Shown here: positions 1-6,174 of the stretch, piece by piece
How the letters are laid out: each line of letters opens with the position of its first letter
Position numbering within the stretch: position 1 is the first letter of the stretch
Assembly (NCBI GenBank): GCA_964513155.1
Contig: CAZEMA010000086.1
Span: forward strand, 1-10,229
DNA: 10,229 nt
DNA from: DATEAV01 sp964513155
GTDB lineage: Bacteria > Chloroflexota > Anaerolineae > Anaerolineales > E44-bin32
Direction: 5' to 3'
Position numbers and translations under genes: made by a program
Notes under the pieces: generated by a model
What the model was told of the DNA's origin: nothing
Database searches by the model: none
The model's input: the letters and a program-made list of their open reading frames with translations, nothing else

Positions 1-18
1 GCCTGCCCGAGGGCAGGC
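1..18 (-). terminator. Hairpin after the tRNA-Ser pair, terminator candidate
   Basis: Bases 1-8 and 11-18 are perfectly complementary; with a realistic loop this is a 7-bp GC-rich stem closed by a CGAG tetraloop (plus strand). It begins directly beyond the encoded CCA of the distal tRNA, where a terminator or 3' processing signal is expected. A T-tract, if present, would lie beyond the window edge, so the terminator call is inferred from position and stem strength. Confidence 0.6.
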
Positions 19-113
19 TGGCGGGGAGGGAGGGATTCGAACCCTCGGTAGAGGTTTAACGCCCCTACAAGCGCTTAGCAGGCGCCCCCGTTCGACCACT
101 CCGGCACCTCCCC
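19..113 (-). tRNA. tRNA-Ser (anticodon GCU), CCA encoded
   Basis: Read on the minus strand, a 7-bp acceptor stem GGGGAGG/CCTCCCC closes perfectly (107-113 with 23-29). The anticodon loop CTGCTAA carries GCT at 77-79, decoding AGC and AGU. The T arm is GAGGG-TTCGAAT-CCCTC. A long variable arm with a 7-bp stem (one G-U) marks it as class II and fits serine. The discriminator is G (base 22) and the terminal CCA is encoded at 19-21. Only 13 nt separate it from the tRNA-Ser(UGA) gene upstream, so the two are almost certainly processed from one transcript. Confidence 0.97.
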
Positions 114-126
114 GGGTCGGTCACCT

Positions 127-214
<88 letters not shown>

Positions 215-244
215 GGGTTTCGAGGGCCCCTCCCGAGCGCCGAC

Positions 245-273
245 ATTCTACCATGACGACCATGGCGAGTCAA
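245..273 (-). promoter_or_regulatory. Sigma-70-type promoter of the tRNA-Ser operon
   Basis: On the minus strand the -35 box TTGACT (273-268) is 17 bp from the -10 box TAGAAT (250-245), each one base from consensus. TGG directly before the -10 adds an extended -10 element. Transcription should begin near base 238, giving a leader of about 24 nt before the mature 5' end of tRNA-Ser(UGA) at 214. The promoter lies in the gap between the tRNAs and the end of the upstream methyltransferase gene. Confidence 0.8.
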
Positions 274-321
274 AGAAGACCATGATCCGGCCTGCAGACG
301 CGAATCGTGCCCTCGCGTTCG

Positions 322-1089
322 TCACGCCCCGAAAGATCGCGCCTCGCGGCTTTCGGCCAACGCGGGCCCTCCCCCTACCTTCTCCCACACCTGGTAGAGC
401 CCCAGCCGGCCACCCTTGCCATCGGAGCGGTACGTTTCCGCGACGATGAAGCCGGTCGCCTGGGCCAGCTGCGCCAGCTCGTCCTCGGCGAAGTGATGGA
501 CGTAACGCAGGCCGGAGCCGCCATGGCGCCAATCGAGGAGGAAGTCGCCAGGCTCGAGGTCGCTCTCGTCGACCTCGGCGGTATGCCAGGGCAGAACCCT
601 GGCCCGCAGGCGCTCGCTCTGCAGGAAGTTCCACACGGACAGCGCAAAGCGGCCACCGGGTTTCAGCGCGGTCCACACCTGGTCTGCAAACTGTAGGCGC
701 GTCTCCTCTCCCGGCAAGTGGTGGAGGACGGCGAAGGCGAAGGCCTGCTCGAAGGACATGCCCAGCCCCGCCGCCCAGTCGGGCGCTGCCAGGTCGGCAA
801 GGCCGAACCTCGCCCATGGAGTAGCGGATTCCTGGCGGGCGATGGCCAGCAATTCGGAGCTTGAGTCGAGTCCGAGGTAGGGCCCCTGGTGCTCGCGGCG
901 GGCCAGCTCTCGCGCCAGCTCGCCATTGCCGCAACCCAGGTCCAGCACGGAGGCTGCCCGCGGCAACGAGGCCAGTGCCCGCACCACCCCAGGCTGCAGC
1001 CGCGATCGGGTCTCCGAGAAAGGGACGGCCAAGGTCTGATAGAATTCAAGGTTGAGGCGCAGCAGCCGCGCCCGAATCTCTTCGCGCAC
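322..1089 (-). CDS. Class I SAM methyltransferase, Trm9-like (candidate tRNA wobble-uridine methyltransferase)
   Basis: A 255-aa Rossmann-fold methyltransferase. SAM motif I is VLDLGCGNG (48-56), the acidic motif GLDSS is at 73-77, AVLHHL at 120-125 and LKPGG at 142-146. Outside the generic fold it resembles eukaryotic Trm9/ALKBH8-type enzymes: an N-terminal YQTLAVPFSETR stretch (17-28) like the Trm9 YNEIAPHFSQTR stretch, a VLPW motif (165-168), and a C-terminal RYVHHFAEDEL segment (195-205) followed by a tail ending in QVWEK. Trm9 converts cm5U34 to mcm5U34 in tRNA. Here the gene is divergent from elp3, whose product would make the cm5U substrate. The start is GTG at 1089, with no ribosome-binding site and a TATAAT 6 bp upstream, so the mRNA is probably leaderless. 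The methyltransferase class is certain; the tRNA role is inferred from resemblance and context. Confidence 0.85.
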   Translation of the reverse strand: MREEIRARLLRLNLEFYQTLAVPFSETRSRLQPGVVRALASLPRAASVLDLGCGNGELARELARREHQGPYLGLDSSSELLAIARQESATPWARFGLADLAAPDWAAGLGMSFEQAFAFAVLHHLPGEETRLQFADQVWTALKPGGRFALSVWNFLQSERLRARVLPWHTAEVDESDLEPGDFLLDWRHGGSGLRYVHHFAEDELAQLAQATGFIVAETYRSDGKGGRLGLYQVWEKVGGGPALAESREARSFGA

Positions 1090-1106
1090 AGGGGCATTAT
1101 ACGCTG
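1090..1106. promoter_or_regulatory. 17-bp divergent start region with TATAAT, methyltransferase and elp3
   Basis: The whole gap between the two divergent start codons is 17 bp. On the minus strand a perfect TATAAT occupies 1101-1096, ending 6 bp before the GTG at 1089; a transcript would start at or next to that GTG. On the plus strand CATTAT (1095-1100, 4 of 6 matches) ends 6 bp before the elp3 ATG. No good -35 box is visible for either direction, and the methyltransferase has no Shine-Dalgarno sequence. AGGGG (1090-1094) is 12 nt before the elp3 ATG, rather far. Leaderless expression is inferred, more firmly for the minus strand. Confidence 0.55.
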
Positions 1107-2705
1107 ATGGATCGCGACCAGGCCTGGCAGGACGCCCGCCAATACACGCCGGAACAGCTGGCCCTGGCCAGGGAAGTCCTGGCCGAGGTCCGCGCCGGCC
1201 AGGACCTCTTCCGGGCCATCCGGCGCCATCCGCAGCCGGGCGGCGGCTATCTTCCCAAGCACTTGTTGGTCTATGCCTACCGCGAGCTTACCCGAACCGG
1301 CGAGTGGCCCTTCGAGGATTCCTTCCTGCGGCGCATCCGGATGAAGCCGGTCCGCACCCTGTCGGGCGTCACCACGGTCACCGTCCTCACCCGGCCGTCG
1401 CCGTGCCCCGGCGATTGCCTCTTCTGCCCGACAGATGCGCGGATGCCCAAGTCCTATGTCCCGGATGAGCCGGGCGCCCGTCGCGCGGTGCAACACGATT
1501 TCGACCCCCATCAGCAGACGGCCGCCCGTCTCGAAGCCCTGGAGTCCATCGGCCACCCGACCGATAAGACCGAACTCCTCATCCTCGGTGGTTCCTGGAG
1601 CGCCTATCCTCAGGAGTATCAGGACTGGTTCGTCCAGCGCTGCCTGGATGCCATGAATGGAATGGACTCGGCCAGCTTGCCCGAGGCTCAGAGGGTCAAC
1701 GCCGAGGGACGGCGCCGGAACGTGGGGCTCGTGGTCGAGACCCGGCCCGACATGATCACGCCAGCCGAGGTCGCCCGGCTCCGCAGCCTCGGGGTCACCA
1801 AGGTGCAGCTCGGCGCCCAGAGTCTGGACGACCGGATCCTCAAGCTCAACCGTCGGGGCCACACGGTCGAGGGCACGCGCCAGGCCGTCTCCCTGCTCCG
1901 GGCGGCGGGCTTCAAGGTCGTCCTACATTGGATGCCCAACCTGTTGGGGGCAGACCTCGTCTCCGACCGACAGGATTTCCCCCGCCTGTGGGACGATCCC
2001 GGCCTCCGGCCGGACGAGATCAAGATCTATCCTTGCCAGCTCCTGGCGAACACGGACCTCTACGAGGTCTGGCAGCGCGGAGAATATGTCCCGTACACAA
2101 CGGGGGAACTGATCGGGCTGATTGCCGATCTGAAGACGACGATCCCCCGCTATTGCCGGGTCAACCGCGTGATCCGTGACATCCCCTCGACGCGTGTGGT
2201 TGCGGGGAACAAGCGAACCAGCCTGCGGATGGATGTGCATGAGGCGCTCCGGAGAAGCGGGCGGCGTTGCGAGTGCATCCGCTGCCGCGAGGTGCGCGGC
2301 CGGCTCGTCGATCCTGGCGAGCTCCACGAGGAGAGCCTGACCTATGCCGCCGGTGGAGGAACGGAGCACTTCCTCTCCTTCGTCACACCGGAGGACCTGC
2401 TGGCAGCGTACCTGCGGCTCTGGCTACCCGGACCGCAGTCGCCGGATACCGGTCTGGCTGTACTGCGCGGGGCCGCGCTCGTGCGCGAGCTGCATGTCTA
2501 CGGTCAGTCGCTTCCGGTTGGGGCGGCCTCGGAGGGCGAGGCGCAACATGCCGGCCTGGGGGCGCGCCTGATGGCCAAAGCCGAGGCGTTGTCGGCCAGC
2601 CAGGGGTTCCAACGCCTGGCTGTCATCTCCGCCCTGGGGACGCGCGAGTACTACCGTAGGCTGGGGTACAAGCTGGAAGAGACGTACATGGTCAAGGCGA
2701 TCTAG
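1107..2705 (+). CDS. elp3: Elp3, radical SAM/GNAT tRNA uridine(34) modification enzyme
   Basis: A full-length 532-aa Elp3. The N-terminal region (about 1-85) is the usual tRNA-binding part. The radical SAM domain follows, with the 4Fe-4S ligands C100, C104 and C107 in CPGDCLFC, then the Elp3-specific MPKSYVPDEPGARRA, GHPTDKTELLILGGSWSAYP, VVETRPDMI and QLGAQSLDD segments. A Cys cluster CECIRC (388-393) forms the Zn-binding linker. The C-terminal GNAT domain has LVRELHVYG (458-466), the acetyl-CoA loop QHAGLG (480-485) and REYYRRLGY (513-521). The enzyme uses acetyl-CoA and a SAM-derived radical to place a carboxymethyl group on C5 of U34. No other Elongator subunit is present, as is usual for bacterial Elp3. 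The C-x3-C-x2-C spacing is tighter than in eukaryotic Elp3, but I recall it from other bacterial members. Divergent from a Trm9-like gene. Confidence 0.96.
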   Translation: MDRDQAWQDARQYTPEQLALAREVLAEVRAGQDLFRAIRRHPQPGGGYLPKHLLVYAYRELTRTGEWPFEDSFLRRIRMKPVRTLSGVTTVTVLTRPSPCPGDCLFCPTDARMPKSYVPDEPGARRAVQHDFDPHQQTAARLEALESIGHPTDKTELLILGGSWSAYPQEYQDWFVQRCLDAMNGMDSASLPEAQRVNAEGRRRNVGLVVETRPDMITPAEVARLRSLGVTKVQLGAQSLDDRILKLNRRGHTVEGTRQAVSLLRAAGFKVVLHWMPNLLGADLVSDRQDFPRLWDDPGLRPDEIKIYPCQLLANTDLYEVWQRGEYVPYTTGELIGLIADLKTTIPRYCRVNRVIRDIPSTRVVAGNKRTSLRMDVHEALRRSGRRCECIRCREVRGRLVDPGELHEESLTYAAGGGTEHFLSFVTPEDLLAAYLRLWLPGPQSPDTGLAVLRGAALVRELHVYGQSLPVGAASEGEAQHAGLGARLMAKAEALSASQGFQRLAVISALGTREYYRRLGYKLEETYMVKAI

Positions 2706-2743
2706 TGGGTTGATGAAAGATCGCCTTGCCCGGAGAAGAGAAC

Positions 2744-2788
2744 CGTACAGGTGGTAGTTGGGGCGAAGCCCCAACCACCACCTGTACG
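2744..2788. terminator. 21-bp inverted repeat between convergent genes, candidate bidirectional terminator
   Basis: Arms 2744-2764 and 2768-2788 pair over 21 bp with a single mismatch (A2756 against C2776) and a GAA loop. In minus-strand RNA the mismatch becomes a G-U pair, so the hairpin would be fully paired in that direction. It begins 38 bp after the elp3 stop and lies 55 bp beyond the stop of the convergent small membrane protein gene. No T-tract follows in either direction, so intrinsic termination is uncertain; transcript-end protection or a Rho-related role is possible. Confidence 0.65.
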
Positions 2789-2843
2789 AATCCTATCCAG
2801 GAAGCAGGGCCTCCTGGTCGCAGGATGCCTCGGAGTTGGCCGG

Positions 2844-2972
2844 CTATCTGGCGAGATAGGAGATTACGAACGAGGCGATGACGAGCACAGCGATGATCGT
2901 GAAGAGCACCTGCTGCACGCGCAGCCGGCGGCGCTCACCGCGGGAGAGTTGTGGCTTCTTCTTGGCTGCCAT
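2844..2972 (-). CDS. 42-aa single-helix membrane protein
   Basis: A small ORF of 42 codons plus TAG, starting ATG at 2972. The product opens MAAKKKPQLS, continues with a strongly basic segment GERRRLR, then a hydrophobic helix of about 18 residues (roughly 23-40, VLFTIIAVLVIASFVISY) and ends in two residues. This is a positive-inside, single-pass membrane protein. GGAG (2984-2981) lies 8 nt before the ATG, and a good promoter is at 2991-3019. I recall similar tiny proteins as conserved hypotheticals in Anaerolineae; no function is known to me. Convergent with elp3 and divergent from the 101-aa membrane protein. The signals around it make it a credible gene despite its size. Confidence 0.8.
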   Translation of the reverse strand: MAAKKKPQLSRGERRRLRVQQVLFTIIAVLVIASFVISYLAR

Positions 2973-2990
2973 GGTCCTGACTCCGCCAGG

Positions 2991-3019
2991 ATAATAACAC
3001 CCGTCGGGGGGTCTGTCCA
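2991..3019 (-). promoter_or_regulatory. Sigma-70-type promoter of the 42-aa membrane protein
   Basis: On the minus strand TGGACA (3019-3014, 5 of 6 matches to the -35 consensus) is exactly 17 bp from TATTAT (2996-2991, 5 of 6 matches to the -10 consensus). A transcript starting near 2984 would carry the GGAG ribosome site and the ATG at 2972 with almost no further leader. Confidence 0.75.
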
Positions 3020-3210
3020 GAAGAGCGACTGGAATACGCGGACCCGGGTCAATCGTTGTCGTGCCGACCCAGCCTGCGCCGGCGCCCTCTGGATCACTGA
3101 TCTTCTCGTTCGGGCACTGATCTCCAGCCCTCTTGGCCCGAAGGCTATGCGAGAGGGCAGAAGAGGTCTATACTCCGCTCGTCGCCGCGAATCCGAGATG
3201 GAGGCTACCG

Positions 3211-3516
3211 ATGCGTATTGAAGACTTCAAGATTACACTGGAGATCATTGGGCTCTTTGTTCGGTCGCTGGGGGCGTTGGTGTTCGGCGTTGGCGCCGGC
3301 TGGATGGTGGTGAAGGCTTTCAAGCCCGAGGGCCAGGGCTGGCAGCTGCCCTTGGCGGCCATGCTGGCTCTGCTGGCGACCTTCGTCCTGATCGGCCACT
3401 GGGTCGAAGGCGGTGCGACGATCGGCTTCTTCGGCCTGGGGGCGGGAGCGGCCGTCCTGATCTGGGGGATGAGCGGGGGTCGGAGGCACAAGCGCGACGA
3501 AGAAGACGAGGACTAG
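3211..3516 (+). CDS. 101-aa membrane protein of unknown function
   Basis: The ATG at 3211 is chosen over in-frame starts upstream because GGAGG (3200-3204) lies 6 nt before it. The 101-aa product has three hydrophobic segments (about residues 9-34, 46-64 and 67-87) separated by short loops, and a highly charged tail RRHKRDEEDED. I do not recognise a named family. A possible -10 box TATACT is at 3169-3174 without a clear -35. A 7-bp inverted repeat (3127-3133 with 3152-3158) sits just upstream and could be an operator. The gene is divergent from the 42-aa membrane protein and is followed by a strong inverted repeat at 3575-3644. Confidence 0.8.
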   Translation: MRIEDFKITLEIIGLFVRSLGALVFGVGAGWMVVKAFKPEGQGWQLPLAAMLALLATFVLIGHWVEGGATIGFFGLGAGAAVLIWGMSGGRRHKRDEEDED

Positions 3517-3574
3517 CGTCTGAGAGGCGGAACGCCCGCGCCAGATCCCCTAGGACTCCGACGATCGCAACATG

Positions 3575-3644
3575 GAAGAAGGGCAGCCCCGGCCACGATG
3601 CGCAGCCTCCTCGGGGGGTTGGGCCGCCGGGGCTGCCCTTCTTC
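3575..3644. terminator. 19-bp perfect inverted repeat, terminator candidate
   Basis: Arms 3575-3593 and 3626-3644 are perfectly complementary over 19 bp and enclose 32 nt. The right arm runs into CTTCTTCTTC, a modest U-rich run in plus-strand RNA; the left arm begins with GAAGAA, so the minus-strand copy has the same property. It lies 58 bp after the 101-aa membrane protein gene and about 150 bp before the DUF4173 gene, so it probably insulates the two. The 32-nt loop is longer than in ordinary intrinsic terminators. Confidence 0.6.
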
Positions 3645-3729
3645 TTCGCCGCATCCTCCCTCGTTCCCTTCGCTGATCGCGGACTTGTCCTGGCATGGGC
3701 CTCGGGTGGGGGGCCACGCACTCGTGTGC

Positions 3730-3759
3730 TTGACGCGTGGTCCTGGTAGGGCGTAGAGT
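3730..3759 (+). promoter_or_regulatory. Candidate promoter of the DUF4173 gene
   Basis: TTGACG (3730-3735, 5 of 6 consensus) is followed after 18 bp by TAGAGT (3754-3759, 4 of 6 consensus). A start near 3766 would leave a leader of about 29 nt containing GGGAG, 6 nt before the ATG at 3795. Confidence 0.55.
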
Positions 3760-3794
3760 GCGGGTAGGCTACTCATCGCCCGCGGGAGTCACGT

Positions 3795-5438
3795 ATGCCA
3801 GACGAAGTCCATTTGACAACGCCCGAACCGCCTGCTTCGTCCGCGCCAGCTTGGCGATCACCGATCTGGATGACGCTGGCCGCCCTTGGCCTGGGACTGT
3901 CTGTTGAGGTCCTGTTCTATGGCCGGCCTCTGGGCGTGTCGGTCCTGCTTTGGGCCGGCCTGTGCATCCTGGGACTGCTGGGTCTCGCCGCCATTGATCG
4001 TGTACGGCCCGCCTGTGAGGCCTTGTTCCTGGGTCCGGTCATTCTCTTCCTCGCGGCGATGGTCTTTATCCGCCTCGAGCCGATGACAGTCTTCCTGGAT
4101 CTGCTGCTGATTCTGGGGCTGTTCGCGCTGTGGGTGCGGGTCTTTCGCAGCGGCAGTTTGGCACGCTACGGTTGGCTTGACCTGGGGCTGGCCTTGGCCT
4201 GGGTGCCGCTGGAGGCGATTGCCAGGCCGTGGCGTGTCCTGGGCGAGGCGTGGAGGCGCCTGGTTGGGGAGCGGGGAGCGCGCAGCCGGCTGGGTCCCGT
4301 CGTCCGCGGTTTGTTCCTGGCGCTGCCACTCATCATCGTCTTCGCCGTCCTCTTGAGCACGGCCGACTTAGTGTTCTCGCAGTATCTCACACAGGTCTTG
4401 CACTGGCTGGGGTTGGATCGGGTGCTGGATCTCCTGCTGAGGACGGCGGTCGTGATCGTCAGCGGCGTCTTCTTCCTGGGAGCGCTGGCTGTCGCACTGC
4501 GAGAGCCAGGTGAGCGGCGGTATCTGGGGGAGGCCAAGCCGCTCTTCCCACCTTTCCTCGGTCTGACGGAGTCAGCCGTCGTCCTGGGTGCCGTGGATCT
4601 GCTCTTCCTGGCCTTTGTGGTGGTGCAATTCGCCTACCTCTTCGGCGGTCAGGCGAATGTCACCGCAGCCGGCTTCACTTACTCGGAGTACGCCCGGCGG
4701 GGCTTCGGGGAGCTGGTGGCGGTATCCGTCCTGACGATGGGGATGATCCTGGGACTGGCCACTTGGACGCGGCGGCAGGAGCGGCGATCGAGGGGCGTGT
4801 TCAACGTCCTCAGCACAATCCTGGTAGCCCTGGTCGGGGCGATTCTGGGCTCGGCCTTGATGCGGCTTCTGCTGTATGAGGGCGCCTACGGTTTCACCCG
4901 GCTACGGACGTACACGCATGTGGCCATCCTGTGGATGGGGCTGATGTTCCTGGCGTTTCTGGGGCTGCTTCTGACGAATCGACTGCGGCAGTTCACATTA
5001 GCGGCAGTCGTGGGCGTCGTCGGCTTCGTGGGCTCGCTCAGTCTGCTGAACGTGGACGTCTTCATCGTGCGGCAGAACGTCGGGCGCGTGGCGGCGAGCG
5101 GCCAGGTCGATGCTGCGTACCTGGCGAGCCTATCGTACGATGCCGCGCCAGAGCTCGTCCGGCTGGCGCAATCGGCGCCGGAGGAGGTCAGGCTTCAGTT
5201 GTTGCCCCAGCTTGCTTGCCAGCAGGCGCAGCTGGCCGACCGACGCGCCAATGTCGGCTGGCCCTCGTATCACCTCTCGATCGCGGCCGCGCAGAGCGCC
5301 TTCGCTTCGATTGACGATCTTCTGGCCCCGTATCCCGTGAGGCGCGTGCAGAGGACGGACTACGGCCCGGCCTGGCAGGAATGGGTCGTGCTCGTCAATG
5401 GCAAGGAAGTCAGTTGCGGGACGGGGGTGGCCGACTGA
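3795..5438 (+). CDS. DUF4173 family polytopic membrane protein
   Basis: A 547-aa protein with a short polar N-terminus, roughly twelve hydrophobic segments between residues 24 and 420 (for example 24-42, 47-66, 76-92, 98-115, 169-190, 214-236, 258-284, 305-323, 337-356, 376-394, 400-419), and a soluble C-terminal region of about 120 residues. The segment GFTYSEYARRGFGELVAVS (293-311) and the junction LLNVDVFIVRQNV (417-429) followed by DAAYLASLSYDAAPEL (439-454) are what I associate with DUF4173. The biochemical function is unknown. The start is supported by GGGAG 6 nt upstream. It appears to be a single-gene unit, convergent with a methyltransferase gene 79 bp away; no clear terminator hairpin lies in that gap. 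Confidence 0.88.
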   Translation: MPDEVHLTTPEPPASSAPAWRSPIWMTLAALGLGLSVEVLFYGRPLGVSVLLWAGLCILGLLGLAAIDRVRPACEALFLGPVILFLAAMVFIRLEPMTVFLDLLLILGLFALWVRVFRSGSLARYGWLDLGLALAWVPLEAIARPWRVLGEAWRRLVGERGARSRLGPVVRGLFLALPLIIVFAVLLSTADLVFSQYLTQVLHWLGLDRVLDLLLRTAVVIVSGVFFLGALAVALREPGERRYLGEAKPLFPPFLGLTESAVVLGAVDLLFLAFVVVQFAYLFGGQANVTAAGFTYSEYARRGFGELVAVSVLTMGMILGLATWTRRQERRSRGVFNVLSTILVALVGAILGSALMRLLLYEGAYGFTRLRTYTHVAILWMGLMFLAFLGLLLTNRLRQFTLAAVVGVVGFVGSLSLLNVDVFIVRQNVGRVAASGQVDAAYLASLSYDAAPELVRLAQSAPEEVRLQLLPQLACQQAQLADRRANVGWPSYHLSIAAAQSAFASIDDLLAPYPVRRVQRTDYGPAWQEWVVLVNGKEVSCGTGVAD

Positions 5439-5517
5439 ATTCGGCCAGGCAGCATGGCCACCGCGGATTGCCTGGACGGCCAATTCACGAATCGCGTGCC
5501 CTCTGCGCAGTGGGGGG

Positions 5518-6084
5518 CTAGTCCTTTTCCCCGATGACCCAGGCAGTATGCCCACTGCGGCGGATCTCGGTCTTGGCGCCTAGCCCTGCCAGCTCCGCGG
5601 CAATGCGTTCGGCGGGCACAAAGTGGCTCCGCATCAGCGCCAACTTCTCGGCCAAGGCGATGAGCCGGACGGCCGGAAGGCGGATGTCTGGTTCTTCGAT
5701 CACAAGGCGCCCGCCTGGGGCGAGCACTCGCCACAGGTCCCCCAGCGCATCCGTCTGGCATTCAAGATGGTGGTAGGCGTCCACCAGGACGACCCGCTCG
5801 TAACAGCCATCCGGGAAGGGCAGGCGTTCCGCTCGGCTTGCCACGGCATGCAGCCCCGGTTTCCGGCGGGCCTGGCGGAGCATCTTGAGCGAGGCGTCGC
5901 CGACGACCACCGACCCCGCGCCAGGTGCCAGCTTCGCTGCCATCCGGCCTGTCCCGCCACCAGCGTCGAGCAGACGCCCTCGGATCGGCAGAGAGGCGGC
6001 CTCGGCCAGCGTGTCGTCGCCCGGCTGATGAAACAGCCAGTCGTAGATCGGCGCGAGGAGATCGAAGTGGTTCACAGGGGGCAT
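5518..6084 (-). CDS. UbiE/MenG-like class I SAM methyltransferase
   Basis: A compact 188-aa methyltransferase. The N-terminus NHFDLLAPIYDWLF (5-18) is typical of the UbiE/MenG-type branch. Motif I is LLDAGGGTGR (38-47), GDAS is at 62-65, AERLPFPDG at 85-93, VDAYHHL at 101-107 and LAPGG at 121-125. It is shorter than true UbiE, which has about 230-250 residues, so a quinone role should not be assumed; many such proteins have unknown small-molecule substrates. GAGG lies only 3 nt before the ATG at 6084, which is tight; GTG at 6075 is an alternative start with 12-nt spacing. It lies 90 bp downstream of the DUF6125 gene on the same strand and may be cotranscribed with it. It is not closely related to the Trm9-like enzyme at the left end. 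Confidence 0.85.
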   Translation of the reverse strand: MPPVNHFDLLAPIYDWLFHQPGDDTLAEAASLPIRGRLLDAGGGTGRMAAKLAPGAGSVVVGDASLKMLRQARRKPGLHAVASRAERLPFPDGCYERVVLVDAYHHLECQTDALGDLWRVLAPGGRLVIEEPDIRLPAVRLIALAEKLALMRSHFVPAERIAAELAGLGAKTEIRRSGHTAWVIGEKD

Positions 6085-6174
6085 CGACCTCGTTTCCCAT
6101 GAGAGACTATGAGACGCCGGGTTTCTTCACGCATCGCCTCGTAGCCAGGTGGGGAGGACCCAGTGTCGTCTTCG

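Noticed and set aside
663..1862. 399-codon open frame on the minus strand
   Set aside because: It covers the divergent starts of the Trm9-like and elp3 genes, lies mostly antisense to elp3 and has no recognisable domain. It is an artefact of high GC content.
2751..3221. 156-codon plus-strand open frame
   Set aside because: It is antisense to the 42-aa membrane protein gene, starts within the hairpin arm and has no family features.
5439..5517. Terminator between the convergent DUF4173 and UbiE-like genes
   Set aside because: Only a weak, interrupted stem around CTGCGCAG is visible, well below the strength of the other hairpins.
5623..6102. 159-codon plus-strand open frame
   Set aside because: It is antisense to the UbiE-like methyltransferase, whose SAM motifs fix the true frame.
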